Below, piece after piece: positions 15,038-25,267 of a stretch of 64,000 nucleotides of DNA. Numbering within the stretch: position 1 is the stretch's first letter; each line of letters opens with the position of its first letter. Source of the DNA: Glebionis coronaria (taxonomy: Eukaryota > Streptophyta > Magnoliopsida > Asterales > Asteraceae); NCBI GenBank assembly GCA_025667525.1, contig CM046874.1:666022963-666086962 (forward strand), in the 5' to 3' direction. Made by a program: the position numbers and the translations under genes. Below the pieces are notes generated by a model. That model was given only the letters and a program-made list of their open reading frames with translations, did no database searches and had not been told where the DNA came from.

Positions 15038-15112
15038 TTATGGTTGAGAAAGAAAATGTTTTGTAATTTGGACAATAATATTCTTTACAAAACTTGTCTT
15101 TCTCATCCATAA
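15038..15112 (-). other. 75-nt fold-back hairpin next to a snRNA-type promoter
   Basis: Arms 15038-15066 and 15085-15112 are reverse complements: 6 bp, one mismatch, 9 bp, a small asymmetric bulge, then 9 bp, around an 18-nt loop. The size and shape resemble a small miRNA precursor or a tiny MITE. It begins two bases after the E1 LTR end. On the minus strand it lies about 80 bases downstream of a TATA motif (15191-15196) and USE motif. Confidence 0.6.
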
Positions 15113-15190
15113 AATCTATAATATATAACTATAAACATATTATCTTGTCATGATAATGGGATGTATATAACTTGAAATCGCCTCCCCAAC

Positions 15191-15240
15191 TTTATAGAGC
15201 CATTCTCTCCACCGATTGTGCTTCACTGTCGATGTGGGAC
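15191..15240 (-). promoter_or_regulatory. USE + TATA (pol II snRNA-type promoter motif), copy A
   Basis: Minus strand has GTCCCACATCG at 15240-15230, a perfect match to the plant U-snRNA upstream sequence element RTCCCACATCG. TATAAA follows 33 bases later. In plants a spacing of this size is the pol II (U1, U2, U4, U5) configuration. No snRNA sequence follows. The GTTGGGGAGG after the TATA is close to the sequence after copy D at 61159. Confidence 0.55.
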
Positions 15241-15737
15241 AAACATTCTCTTAAACCATTTAATACAAAACCAAACCGAACCGATAAACTAAGCCAAACT
15301 AAACCGATCCAACCTTATTTGGTTATATATTCGGTATTATATATTTATGTTTTTGGTTTCAGTTTTGCTTGGTTCAGTTTGATTTTGGTTCGGGTCTAAC
15401 CAAAAAAATACACCTTAATATCTAAATCAGAGATACTAAGTTTACTTTGGTCCTGTTTCGGTTTTGCTAAGTTAACTTTAGTTCGGCTCTCGGGTCAAGT
15501 TTGATCAATTCACTTTGGTTTTGACACGTTGCTTAGCCTTTCAGTTTCACTAAAGGATCGAGTTCTTTTCAATGAGACAATGAACACTATTCAAAACAAA
15601 ATAAAAAGACAATTAACCGGTTTGGAATTATAAAAAGGTTCAAATATCAAAAGAAAAAAATCATCCAAAATCATATATATAATTTTATTAAAAAGATTCA
15701 TCCGGCATGTCATTAACACAACAAAAGGTACTCACAA

Positions 15738-15931
15738 TTTTTTTAACGGCGAGTTAGTAGTTAGTGATTCAAGCTTACAGTGACATCCAATTGGGCAGTA
15801 TGCAAGCCTCAAACCTTCTTCTTAGGGGATAAACTCCTGCTTCTATTTAATTCGGGCCCCTAAAGGTGCTTAGTAAGACTCGAACTCAAGACCTCTCCAA
15901 AAATACCTCCACAAAATTACCCTTGGTGGTG
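15738..15931 (-). mobile_element. tRNA-derived SINE
   Basis: About 194 bp, flanked by the 7-bp duplication CTCACAA (15731-15737 and 15932-15938). On the minus strand a B box, GAGTTCGAGTC (15888-15878), lies about 45 bp from the start, and the element ends GCCGTT followed by an A-run. All are typical of plant SINEs. The A box is weak. It has no coding capacity and would need LINE machinery to move. Confidence 0.78.
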
Positions 15932-15981
15932 CTCACAAATTTATTACATGGCAATTCAAGTCGTCATTTACCTTTTAAGTA

Positions 15982-16340
15982 GGTGATGAACCATCTCATA
16001 AAAGATTTAGCATCGTGCAAATTGTTGGTATCAGCGACATAGAAAAAACGACTTTAGCTATACTTTTGTATGACAATAAGCAAGTGAAGGATCGCTATGA
16101 GATCAAGACATGGGTTTGTGTCTCTGATGACTTTGACAGCTTCAATATTAGTAGCCATCTCTCAATCTATAGGTCGAAAAAACAAGGAATTTGTAGATCT
16201 AAATTTGCTTCAAACAACTCTTAAAAATCAACTTACAAGGAAACGACTTGTTTTGGATGATATATGGAGCGAAAGACTTGGAAACATTAGCAGCCCCATT
16301 ATTATGGGCATTAGTAATAGCTCATCTTTCAGTCTTTTGG
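15982..16340 (+). pseudogene. NB-ARC (CNL resistance gene) fragment
   Basis: Three frames together trace an NB-ARC domain of a CC-NBS-LRR resistance protein. The P-loop region is decayed (GISDIEKTT where the usual form is GxGGxGKTT). RNBS-A reads VKDRYEIKTWVCVSDDFDSF. The kinase-2 site reads LVLDDIW, followed by a segment expected before RNBS-B. At least two frameshifts separate these blocks, and no coiled coil, LRR or upstream exon is visible. Intact members sense pathogen effectors in the cytoplasm; this copy cannot. Confidence 0.85.
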
Positions 16341-17217
16341 TGCATTGTATCTTTGAGTTATTTTAACCACTTCGTCATCATGCCGCTTACTACAAAACCA
16401 ACAGTAACATGTATCAACCCAAATGATCGTTAAAATAAGTCATGGTTTTGTTTCGGTAATTTTATGTGTGATTGCATTGTCTATTACATAATGATACCTC
16501 AGAACTCTTTTAGTTTCGGTAAATGCCTTCTAGTACCACTATACTCCAACTTTACATTCAGTGTTGGAAACATAGCTAGAAACTTTAACCTTAATGACCC
16601 TATATTATCTCTTACAATCTTATTTTCTAGCGTAAAATCAGATAGTTACACACCAACCGTTCATCTCTTTGATATTGTTTTGAATCCTAGTCAAGAAGCA
16701 CGTTGGTTCAATTTGAGTTACTGAGTTCCAAACATCAATGTAGCTCACTAAAATCCCAACTTCTTACCGTCTAGAAGTCCTTACAGAGGCGTTTACCAAA
16801 TTTATCCTTCTAGAAGGTTGGTTCAAGTGGGCGTTTGTTAAATTTATTGATGCATCAACTATGTCGTCTAGAAGATCTATAGGCATATGGAAGAGATTAA
16901 TGAGATTTGGATAATGCTAAGGTGAGTCATTCACGATAAGCGAATTGATGAAGCATGTACTACACCCAACTGTTTAACTCAAATAACGTTTTTCAGAGCA
17001 ACGATCTGTATAATATTCTATAATGAGAAAGAACTTTTAACACGCTTAACCATATGTAGCACTTGCATATGTAAATACTAGTCTACTTTAGATGTCTGAG
17101 TTGAAGAGAGCTCAATTAAAGCATATATTAAAAATATGTTTGCGTTCAAAATTAAGTTGGAGATGAGAAATAGTGGTATCACAAAGAAAAATTTAACTTG
17201 AAAATCATTTATATTTT
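16341..17217. other. unassigned intergenic DNA
   Basis: No supported gene. Short ORFs at 16,464-16,724 and elsewhere show no recognisable domain. The segment around 16,930-16,985 (tcattcacgataagc onward) resembles 62,105-62,170 beside the CACTA end, which suggests a small shared repeat. Confidence 0.5.
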
Positions 17218-17258
17218 ATCCCACATCGATAGATAAGCAAAACTTAAATTGGTATATA
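17218..17258 (+). promoter_or_regulatory. U6-type promoter: USE + TATA at pol III spacing
   Basis: ATCCCACATCG (17218-17228) matches the USE consensus RTCCCACATCG at all 11 positions. TATATA (17253-17258) follows after 24 bases, about one helical turn shorter than the pol II arrangement, which is the pol III (U6/U3) configuration in plants. From memory the spacer resembles dicot U6 promoters (agataag near its start). The predicted start is about 24 bases after the TATA box, at 17,283. No U6, U3 or 7SL sequence follows. Confidence 0.65.
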
Positions 17259-17282
17259 AGTTAAAGTATTCAGTAATATTTG

Positions 17283-17337
17283 AACACAATGATTGATTGG
17301 TTAAAGTTTGATTTGACCAACCGGTAATTGTGTTTTT
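17283..17337 (+). ncRNA. candidate pol III hairpin RNA
   Basis: The 55 bases from the predicted start fold as a closed hairpin. The outer stem is aacacaat (17283-17290) with attgtgtt (17327-17334), 8 of 8 pairs. A 6x6 internal loop follows, then an inner 9-pair stem, ttggttaaa with tttgaccaa (one G-U), and a 6-base loop. It ends in TTTTT (17333-17337), a pol III stop. Promoter spacing, structure and terminator agree. No known family is recognised, and expression is unproven. A MITE relic behind a chance promoter is the alternative. Confidence 0.45.
17333..17337 (+). terminator. pol III T-run terminator (candidate)
   Basis: Five T bases directly after the outer hairpin stem of the candidate RNA. 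Confidence 0.4.
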
Positions 17338-17439
17338 AAAATTGATTTTGATAATTGTTGTTTCTCTTTTTTCTAAGTATTTATTTAATTGCTACATCAT
17401 CTTTCTAATTTCTACCACCAAAAATTTGTTGCAACTGTT

Positions 17440-17560
17440 CCAATCTATATTGGGCTTTAACGCTTCATTGCTACACCAAGGCACAAGCCTCCAAATCTTC
17501 ATTGCTAATTCATCTTGAAATAAGTTACTTACTTTTATTTAGCGGCCTGGGACTGAAGTA
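17440..17560. repeat. dispersed duplicate of 22,285-22,375
   Basis: Shares attgctacaccaaggc, gctaattcatct and agttacttactttgattta-like phrases with 22,285-22,375, in the same orientation. Possibly part of the larger local duplication below. Confidence 0.6.
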
Positions 17561-17939
17561 AGTTTGCCATTATCATAGCTAAACACAATCCAAAATAATG
17601 TACTCAAAAACTTGTTACATGGTAATCAGACGATAACAAGAAAATAATTAAAGCTTAATCCTCATGCACAAAAACAAAAGGGCAAGGCAGTGCAATGGTT
17701 GCATCTCGCTAAACATTAATCTCATTTGATGTTTGGTGATTTTGATGTTTGTTTGTTGATTTTGATGTTTGTTGATTTTTTCTAGTGTATGCATGACTTG
17801 TTACTTAGCTCTGATTTAGTGAGTATGTTTAAGTTTTTGTCTGCTTAATATTTGTAGATTTCATGATTTTGTCAAGTTTGCGCAGCTTGTTATTGATGTT
17901 TAATGGTTGATTTTGTCAATTGTCACATCATTACGTGAG

Positions 17940-18226
17940 ATTTTTTTAAAAAATTTATGTGGATATAGCATTTCTCCTGGTCAAAACCCATCCGTGGTTC
18001 AACAACGAACAAGCCCCATTCACTTACAATGCACACGTGTCACAAAAGCACTCGCTCGTCTTCTACCATATTTGTAACAAATCAGCCCCAGTTTAATCAA
18101 TCCTGACACAAATCATTTAACAACAACCTCTAATTTTATCTCTACTAATTGTTTTTCAAATTAATTATCCTTTAATCCATTTTCTAATCCTTGTATTTCA
18201 CCATTATAACTGATTTCTTCTCTGCT
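17940..18226 (+). other. possible relic promoter/5' UTR region
   Basis: AC-rich, less AT-biased stretch with a G-box/ABRE-like ACACGTGTC near 18,043 and pyrimidine-rich DNA after it. It could be the upstream region of a gene now lost. No exon follows that I can recognise. Confidence 0.25.
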
Positions 18227-19036
18227 TGTTAGTTGTAACTAATTTGGTATGATTAACTTTCAACTGATTTGGTCAATTAGTTAGTTAGGTGACCTGAATG
18301 CATTTGTGATTGCTAGATAAGTTGATAATGATGAGTTGAAGTTCGTTTTAGGTAAAACTCTTTTTTATATAATTTAACAAGTTTTGTTAATTTCAAATGC
18401 TTACTTTTAGGTGGAACCTTATTTGATATTCATTTACTGTGTTTGTGATTTGTGAATGCTTCGTTTGCCTGAATTTATGTGTTTTCTAATATTGATGTCA
18501 ATAATACTCTCCTTCACTTTTGTTATTTGTGGTCTTTAGTTTAGGGGTTTTGAAACCTACTGTTATCATATTTGTTGTAATGATAGATGTTTTAGGTTTC
18601 GCGAATACAACTTGGCTATAGTTAGGTATTGTTTTTTAAGGCAATGATAAATGCCAGTATACATTGCATGGTTGTAGTAGGTTTGTGGTACTGTTGTCAG
18701 CTTTGCAACATAATAAGGCAGTCACTAGTCGAAAGAAAGCTTCTTTGGATACTCCGTACATTACTTATTTTATTATTTGCACAGTCCTCAAGTTATATAG
18801 AGTTAAGGTATGGGCTTAAGAACCTATATGCAGCTGTCCATTAATTTCTCCTATTGCCAACAAATCTTGTAGCAACTGTGGACTTATAGCTGTGATTAAA
18901 AAATCTAATAATAACTTGTTCTAAACTGTTAGATTTGAAAAGATTTGGTTAGTAGTTAGTTAGTTTGAGCTGAAATTGTGCATTTGTGATTGTTAGGTTA
19001 GTTGATAATGACGTGAAGTTGCATGGATAGTTTGTC
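18227..19036. repeat. local direct duplication, copy 1
   Basis: About 90% identical by eye to 21,125-21,930. It contains gttaggtgacctgaatgcat, cgaatacaacttggctatag and a segment with ctccgtacattacttatt. Near 18,960-19,030 it begins a second, truncated period of the same unit, cut off by retroelement DNA. Confidence 0.85.
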
Positions 19037-19598
19037 CGAATACTATTCAACCGCGCAGTGTTCATCGACATTATTTTTCATCCGAACACCATTCAACTGC
19101 GCAGTGTTCATCCGCACACTATTCATGCACTATTCGCAGACGATTTATTGTTCATCAGCGAAAAAATATTTTTTTTACTGTTTTCGATTACAGTTCATGG
19201 GATCAGGTGGCGGTAGCGAGCGAGATGCAAAACAGGCACTATCTAAGCTGTTGCAAATGGGTACGGTGACCGAAAACCAATGTGAGTTTGAGAGACTTAT
19301 AAGTCAGGTAACGGAGTACTCTGAATATTTACTTATCTCGTTTTTTACCTCAGGACATAAACTGCCATTACAACGAGATATATGGAGATTGAGACCTGCA
19401 ACTTTATATGAAGCTTTCACCCTACTCCGTATCACTGAGGCCCGTTTTGAGGACGAGAGGGCTACCAGAACCATCACCAAGCCAAATGACCTGAATGCAG
19501 GGTTACAGGTTAAAAGTCACGAAGAAACAACTATCCTTGAGTCGAACAAAAAGGAAGGTGTCAAAGCAAGTAGGGTTGCTATGATACGGGATATATAG
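19023..19598 (+). pseudogene. retrotransposon gag fragment
   Basis: 191-codon ORF. Residues from about 60 onward (about 19,200-19,560) match an Asteraceae retrotransposon gag segment: ALSKLLQMGTV, CEFERLISQVTEYSEYLLIS and a block ending ITEARFEDERATRTI. The upstream part (19,037-19,190) is an array of ttcatccg-like phrases, also known from these elements. Its ATG belongs to the interrupted local duplication, so this is an accidental fusion. There is no protease, zinc knuckle or LTR nearby. Confidence 0.7.
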
Positions 19599-19739
19599 CA
19601 CAACTTCAAGCGTGTACTTGCTCCTTAAGAATTAGGGATGAGAAAACTAGAGATTTATTGATTAACTTGAATGATTGATTACATTCAGAACAATGATGGT
19701 ATTTATAAACCCTAGAAACCCTAATCCAAAGATAGATAA

Positions 19740-19965
19740 TAGTGGCCCATTTGGCTTAACCCTATCAAAGTCTGGTTCGGTCCCAATTAGGCAAAATAAA
19801 CGAATTTTTGCTTAGACCAAACCGGTCCGAACCGGACCGAGGACCAAAATGGTCCAAAATCACGGACGGAGGACTGGACCAAATTTACTCGGTCTGGTCT
19901 GGGACGATCCGGTCCGGTTCGGTTTTTCCGGTCCGATGGTCCAAATGCTCACCCTTACGTACGTA
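19740..19965. mobile_element. hAT-like subterminal debris
   Basis: Dense ggtccg/cggacc permutations at 19,820-19,945, ending ggtccaaatgctcaccctta. This composition and ending are typical of plant hAT-type termini. I cannot define a TIR pair or an 8-bp duplication. Similar ggttcgg-rich stretches at 15,260-15,400 and 22,380-23,660 may be related. Confidence 0.4.
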
Positions 19966-20201
19966 TACGACTTCTAAAACTAGTAAAATAGTCTCAAACA
20001 AATCAATCTCGATAACTAGGATTACAATTATAGAAATGTGTAAACATGGCAATACGGAATCTCAAACCTAACTTTTGGATTTATAAGACAAACTTTTGAA
20101 TTTAAAAGACACAACAAACATTAGTTGAGTACTCTAGCTATATATATAGACCACTTATCACAAGACCATGGTTCAAAGCTTCAAATAGCTAATCACCACG
20201 G

Positions 20202-20405
20202 CTAAACATCCTTCTTGGTGCATATCAGCATGCAAAGAGTTGCTAAGGGAACGATCAACATAGACGTTATAATCAACATAGAGTGATCACCAAAATCGTT
20301 CATGACTTCTAATTGTAGTTGTGAGAGATGAAGAGAGGGAATAATGGTGACGAGAAGCGTCAATGTGTAGGTTAAAAGGGTGAGAGTGTATAGAAGAAAC
20401 CTCAT
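20202..20405 (-). CDS. small putative membrane protein, 67 aa
   Basis: Family not recognised. The minus-strand ATG at 20,405 opens an uninterrupted 67-codon ORF. Residues 1-32 are strongly hydrophobic (MRFLLYTLTLLTYTLTLLVT), a signal anchor or first membrane segment. A second hydrophobic segment spans about 43-61 and ends in a basic TKKDV tail. A clean TATA box, TTTATATAG, lies about 55 bases upstream at 20,459-20,447 on the same strand, giving a plausible short 5' UTR. It sits between retroelement debris and fold-back element FB1. It could be a real short gene or a chance ORF; a homologue in a related species would decide. Confidence 0.4.
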   Translation of the reverse strand: MRFLLYTLTLLTYTLTLLVTIIPSLHLSQLQLEVMNDFGDHSMLIITSMLIVPLATLCMLICTKKDV

Positions 20406-20446
20406 TTCTAGTTTGGAAGATGTTTGCTAGATGAATTGGCTTAGGG

Positions 20447-20459
20447 CTTATACCACTAT
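20447..20459 (-). promoter_or_regulatory. TATA box for the 67-aa ORF
   Basis: CTTTATATAG on the minus strand, about 45-55 bases before the ATG. Confidence 0.35.
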
Positions 20460-20539
20460 ATAAAGAGTTTAAATCATCACTTTTTGAAGTATTTATGTTA
20501 TGTTATATAAATGCAAAGGAGAGATCAATGTAAACCATC

Positions 20540-21003
20540 TTTTAAGCATAGACCACATTAACCAATCACATTAATTCAAATCAACTTTTCATATTTTTCT
20601 TAAAAATCAAATATCTGACTAACGATAAATCGTTAAGTGATAGAAAATAAACTATTACAACGAGAATTAAATTATCTTTCTATCGAGGGGTACATGTATA
20701 TACTATCGACGGACTTTTTTCTGTGAAAATCATATATGATTCGTATCATGGATCATATATGATTTTCCAAAATCATATATGGTTCGTGATATGAATCATA
20801 TATGATTTTCACAGAAAAAAGTTCGTCGAAAGTATATACATGTGCCCCTCGATAGAAAGATAATTTAATTCTCGTCACAATGGTATGTTTCGTTTTGCGT
20901 AATGGTTAACGGTTTGTGAGATATTTAATTTTTAAAAAATAGATTTTTTTGTTAGATTAAAAAATGGATTATTGTAATTGTTTGGTTGAGTTTATGCTAA
21001 AAG
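20540..21003. mobile_element. FB1: fold-back element with atcatatatgat core
   Basis: Long imperfect inverted repeat. The arms are best conserved at 20,640-20,745 and 20,785-20,880 (cgagaattaaattatcttt, gtatata-catgt, tttttctgtgaaaatcatat), meeting in a centre of tandem catatatgat palindromes. Similarity continues outward to about 20,540 and 21,003. The target duplication is not resolved. Arm phrases such as aatatct-cgttaa and the core resemble FB2. Confidence 0.65.
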
Positions 21004-21124
21004 GAGAGTATATGTTGAATTTTTACCTATTATTGCATGGCCATTTTAGTCAAAATGTTAAAAGAGCAACATTCAATTCCAATTAAGTCACAACATGTAC
21101 AAGTTGATTCTTCAGATTGTGATT

Positions 21125-21930
21125 TGTTCTTGTTAGTTGTAACTAATTTTGTATGATTAGGTTTCAACCGATTTGGTCAATTAGAAAGTTAGGTGACGTG
21201 AATGCATTTGTGATTGTTAGTTAAGTTGATAGTGATGATTTGAAGTTCGTTTTAGGTGGAACTCTTTTTCATATGATTTAACAAGTTTTGTTAAATTTTA
21301 ATGTTTAATTTTAGATGGAACCTTATTTGATATTCATTTACTGTGTTTGTGATTTGTGAAGGTTTGGTTTGCCCGAATTTATGTGTTTTCTAAGATTGAT
21401 GTCAAATAATACTCTCCTTAGTTTTGTTATTTGTCGACTTTAGTTTAGGGGATTTGAAACCTACTGTTATCATCTTTATTGCAATGATAGATGTTTTAGG
21501 TTTCGCGAATACAGCTTGGCTATAGTTAGGTATTGTTTTTTTATGGCAATGATAAATGCCCGTATACATTGCATGGTACAGTTAGTTTGTGATACTGTTA
21601 ACATAATAATCCTGTCACTAGTTGAAAGAAAGCTTCCTTGGATACTCCGTACATTACTTATTTCGTTATTTGCACAGTCCTCAAGTTATATAGAGTTACG
21701 GTATGGGCTTAAGTACCTATATGCAACTATCCATTTATTTCTTCAATTGGCAACAAATCTTGTAGCAACTGTGGACTTATAGCTATGATTAAAAAAATCT
21801 AATAATAACTTGTTGTAAACTGTTAGCTTGGAATAGACTTCGTTAGTAGTTAGTTATTTTGACCTGAAATTGTGCATTTGTGATTGTTAGGTTAGTTGAT
21901 AATGACGTGAAGTTGCGTGGATAGTTTGTT
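21125..21930. repeat. local direct duplication, copy 2
   Basis: Matches 18,227-19,036 in the same orientation, about 2.9 kb away. A further diverged period continues at 21,860-22,170, so the array has about three monomers of roughly 700 bp. Confidence 0.85.
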
Positions 21931-22369
21931 TTAGGTGGAATTTTTTCAATGATATGATTTAACATGTTTAGATTTTGATTTACCGTTTTTGTAATTTGTG
22001 AATTCTTAATTTGTCCGAATTTATGTGTTTTGTAAGATTGATGTAAAATGGTACTTTAGTTTTGTTATTTGTCGAGTTTAGTTTTGAGGATTTATCAGCT
22101 ACTATTAGCATCTTGGTTGCAATGGGTGTTTTAGGTTTCACGAATACAACTTGGCTATAGTTAGGCCTGTTATTTATGCAATACTGTAGGTATTGATTAG
22201 TTTCAGTCTTCTATTGTTAGGGTAAACACCATAAATAACCGTTATGCTTCCGATACTATGTTTTTCTCATTCTGGTTACTTATCGCGTGTTTTACTCAAT
22301 TGCTACACCAAGGCTCAACCCTCAAATCTTGGTTGCTAATTCATCTCGAATCCAGTTACTTACTTTGAT

Positions 22370-22740
22370 TTAGGGGCCCAAAGACCCAACTGAACCAAAA
22401 TATTTTGGTTCGGCTCTTAGACCGTCCTTTATCTCATATTCGATTTTTGATCCGATTCATTCTTGAACAAAACTGACCATCATGCTTCATAGGTCAGACC
22501 AAATATCAAACCGACAGAGACATGGACCAGACATTTTAGTCCGCTTCTCAGTCCCGTGTTTGGACCAAATCTGGTTCGAACTATTATTGCTGAAAATAAT
22601 CATGGCTAAAAATGTCAAGCGGTTTTGATTTAATGTGAAGAGTAAAAAGTAAGCTTTATTCACGCTCCATCAAAATTGAAACACATAAGCAAACCTCCTA
22701 AACCTCCATATGAGTTCAAGTAATACAAACACGACTCCAA
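22370..22740. repeat. tandem-type duplication, copy 1 (ggttcgg-rich)
   Basis: Matches 23,214-23,580 in the same orientation (shared: agacatggaccagacatttt, gaacaaaactgaccatcatg). No coding content. Confidence 0.75.
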
Positions 22741-23213
22741 TATAGTTGATGACGGTCCATAAATCGAAGAAAATCGTTTGGTAGAGGACTCTCGATCAAG
22801 GATTGGACTGAATTTCTGTTCGAATCCAGTCTGTCCAGTTTAGTTCGTCCGTCCGGTACAACAAAGCATACTAGTCAGTTGTGCATAAAAAATAGCCGAA
22901 CTGAGAATCGAAAATGAAAATAAGTATAAACCGAAGACCGGACCTAAGTATGTTTATTCAATCCGATTCAGTTTGGTTTATCAGTTCAATCCGGTTGTTT
23001 ATAAGGCTCAACCGTACTCCAAAATATATTTCAAATCAGTACATGCCAATTAGGATATAAGTAAATAATCATCGACCGATAGTAAAAGTAAAAATAATCT
23101 GTTAGTCCTTCCTACTCAATAGTTTAGCTAGTATATTTTTTTTAATTTGTCATTTTCTATCATTCATGTCTTTTATTTTTATGCTTTTTGATTTCTCAGC
23201 TACTCATTATGAT

Positions 23214-23580
23214 TTAGGGCCTCAAGACCCAACTGGACTGAGCATATTAAGGTTTGGTTCTTAGATCGTTCTTTCTCTCATATTCGATTTTCGTTCCGGT
23301 TCAGTCTTGAACAAAACAGACCATCATGCATCGTAGGTCAGACCAAAGATCAAACCGACATAGACATGGACCAGACATTTTAGTCTGGTTCTCGGTCTCG
23401 TGTTTGGACCAAATTCGGTTCGGTTTATTATTGTTGAAATTCTGAAAATAATCATGGCTACGTTTCAAGAGGTAGTGATTAAATGCGAAGAGTAAAGCTC
23501 TTTTCAAGCTCTATTCAGAATCGAAACATTGAGTAGTAATGCAAACAAGACTCCAACATAAAGCTGATCATGGTCCATAA
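23214..23580. repeat. tandem-type duplication, copy 2 (ggttcgg-rich)
   Basis: Second copy, about 845 bp downstream of the first. A minus ORF here is a by-product of the repeat. Confidence 0.75.
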
Positions 23581-23686
23581 ATCAGAGAAAATCGATTTGG
23601 TCCAGGCTTCTAAATCAGACCGAAATGTTCGGTTCAAATCCGTCGGTTCAGTATGGTTAGTCTGTTCGGTTCAATGATTCAACATC

Positions 23687-24433
23687 GATTTAAGTTCATT
23701 TGGATACCAAACTTTATTTGGATACTAAGGGACTAATCTCCACCACTCATCTCCATCTTAATCTAATAGATAAGATTAAACATAAAACCAATTTCCTCTT
23801 TTTTTTCAAACATTAATATCTTCTAAACCGTCAATCGTTATACGGAAAAAAATATACCATTACGACGGGCATTTAATTATCTTTCTACAGATATGCTATA
23901 TGATATACTTTCGACAAATTATTTTTTTTTGTTTTTTCCGTAATTTATCATATATGATACTAAATATCATATATGATATAACTCTAGTATCATATATGAT
24001 ATAACTTATCATATATTATATAAACCAATATCATATGATATAAACCAATATCATATGATATAAACCAATATCATATGATATAAACCAATATCATATATGA
24101 TTCTGTAATAATTTGTAACATAACAATAATATCATATATGATAAAACACTATTATCATATATGATATTTTACGCAAATTTAAAAAAAAAAATAATTTTTT
24201 TTTTCTTCAAAAGTATATCATATTGCATATCTGTAGAAAGCTAATTAAATGTTCGTCGCGATGGTATATTTTTTTCCGTTTAACACTTAACGGTTTAAAA
24301 GATATTTAAGTTTTAAAAATAAGTGAAATAATTAAATACTTTTAATCTTAACCATTAGATATGATGAGGATGGATGGTGGGGATGAGTCCCTTAGTATCC
24401 ATAATAGATATGGTATCCAAAATAACTTGACTC
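23687..24433. mobile_element. FB2: Mutator-type fold-back element, 747 bp
   Basis: Flanked by the 9-bp duplication TTCAACATC (23678-23686 and 24434-24442), the hallmark length of Mutator-superfamily insertions. Arms of about 350 bp pair along their length: ggatactaagggact at 23,725 with agtcccttagtatcc at 24,395; tttctacagatatg with catatctgtagaaa. The centre is a cluster of atcatatatgat repeats, including four tandem 20-bp units at about 24,020-24,090. No ORF. Confidence 0.85.
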
Positions 24434-24500
24434 TTCAACATCAAATGAAACCTTAATTTAACATACGGTAACAAAACTTAATACAATACATTTTCCCATC

Positions 24501-24556
24501 TTTATAGATTAGAAGCTTTTCTCCGGTCCATTATTGTCCACAAGCCGATGTGGGAC
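24501..24556 (-). promoter_or_regulatory. USE + TATA-like motif, copy C
   Basis: Minus strand GTCCCACATCG (24556-24546) followed by TATAAA (24506-24501) after 39 bases. That is longer than either functional class, so it is probably a decayed relative of copies A and D. Confidence 0.35.
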
Positions 24557-24904
24557 AAAATTTTATTCAATTCCTTTATATACTTTTGTAGTAATACTCT
24601 CACTTGAGTTTGAATTTCTAAATTGAGAGAGATGACGTGGTTCGAACTCGATTAAGCCATCTGTTCCGGGTTATTCGGATCAAGCCTAATACTAATTATG
24701 GTCGAGCATCGGGTTAAAATTATTTGACTAACTTGGGTTCGAATAAACCTGAAAACTATAAAAAAGTTTTTTTTGAAGTATAGTTGTATATATTTTTTAT
24801 TTAAATGAGTGCAAATATGAACTTTTATATAATAATTCAGAACAAAAACTTTATCAATTTAAGTAAGTATATAAAACTATTCACATTTTTCATTATATAG
24901 ATAT

Positions 24905-25267
24905 ATGTCAAAAACTTTTTTTTTTCGAAGTTTTTACAAAAAAACAAAATTTCTCAAAAGAATTTAAAATGAAAAAAAAAAAAATTTCTTCAAAAAAATA
25001 AATTTTCGCGAAACTGTTACTGAAAAAAATTTCAAAATAAATTATTTTTTGAAATAAAAAACAAATTTTCAAAAAAAAATTCAAAAAATTAATTTTTTAA
25101 AAATGACCAAAATACCCCTCATATTTTTTTGTGTAATTAATTAAAAAATAAATGGTATACTGAAACTGTAAGAAAAAGAAACCACGAGGACTAATTCTAA
25201 TGAAAAAACTTAGGGACGAATAGTGTAGGATTCGATAAACCACAAGGACGATTTATGTAATTCTCTC
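24905..25267. mobile_element. truncated copy of the 25,911 fold-back element
   Basis: 25,090-25,267 matches the right arm of the intact element (cctcatattttt, gaaaccacgaggacta, taaaccacaaggacgattta). The AT-rich part before it resembles the interior. The left arm is missing. Confidence 0.7.

Noticed and set aside
19808..20071. 87-codon ORF over the ggtccg-rich stretch
   Set aside because: Low-complexity transposon debris without a domain.
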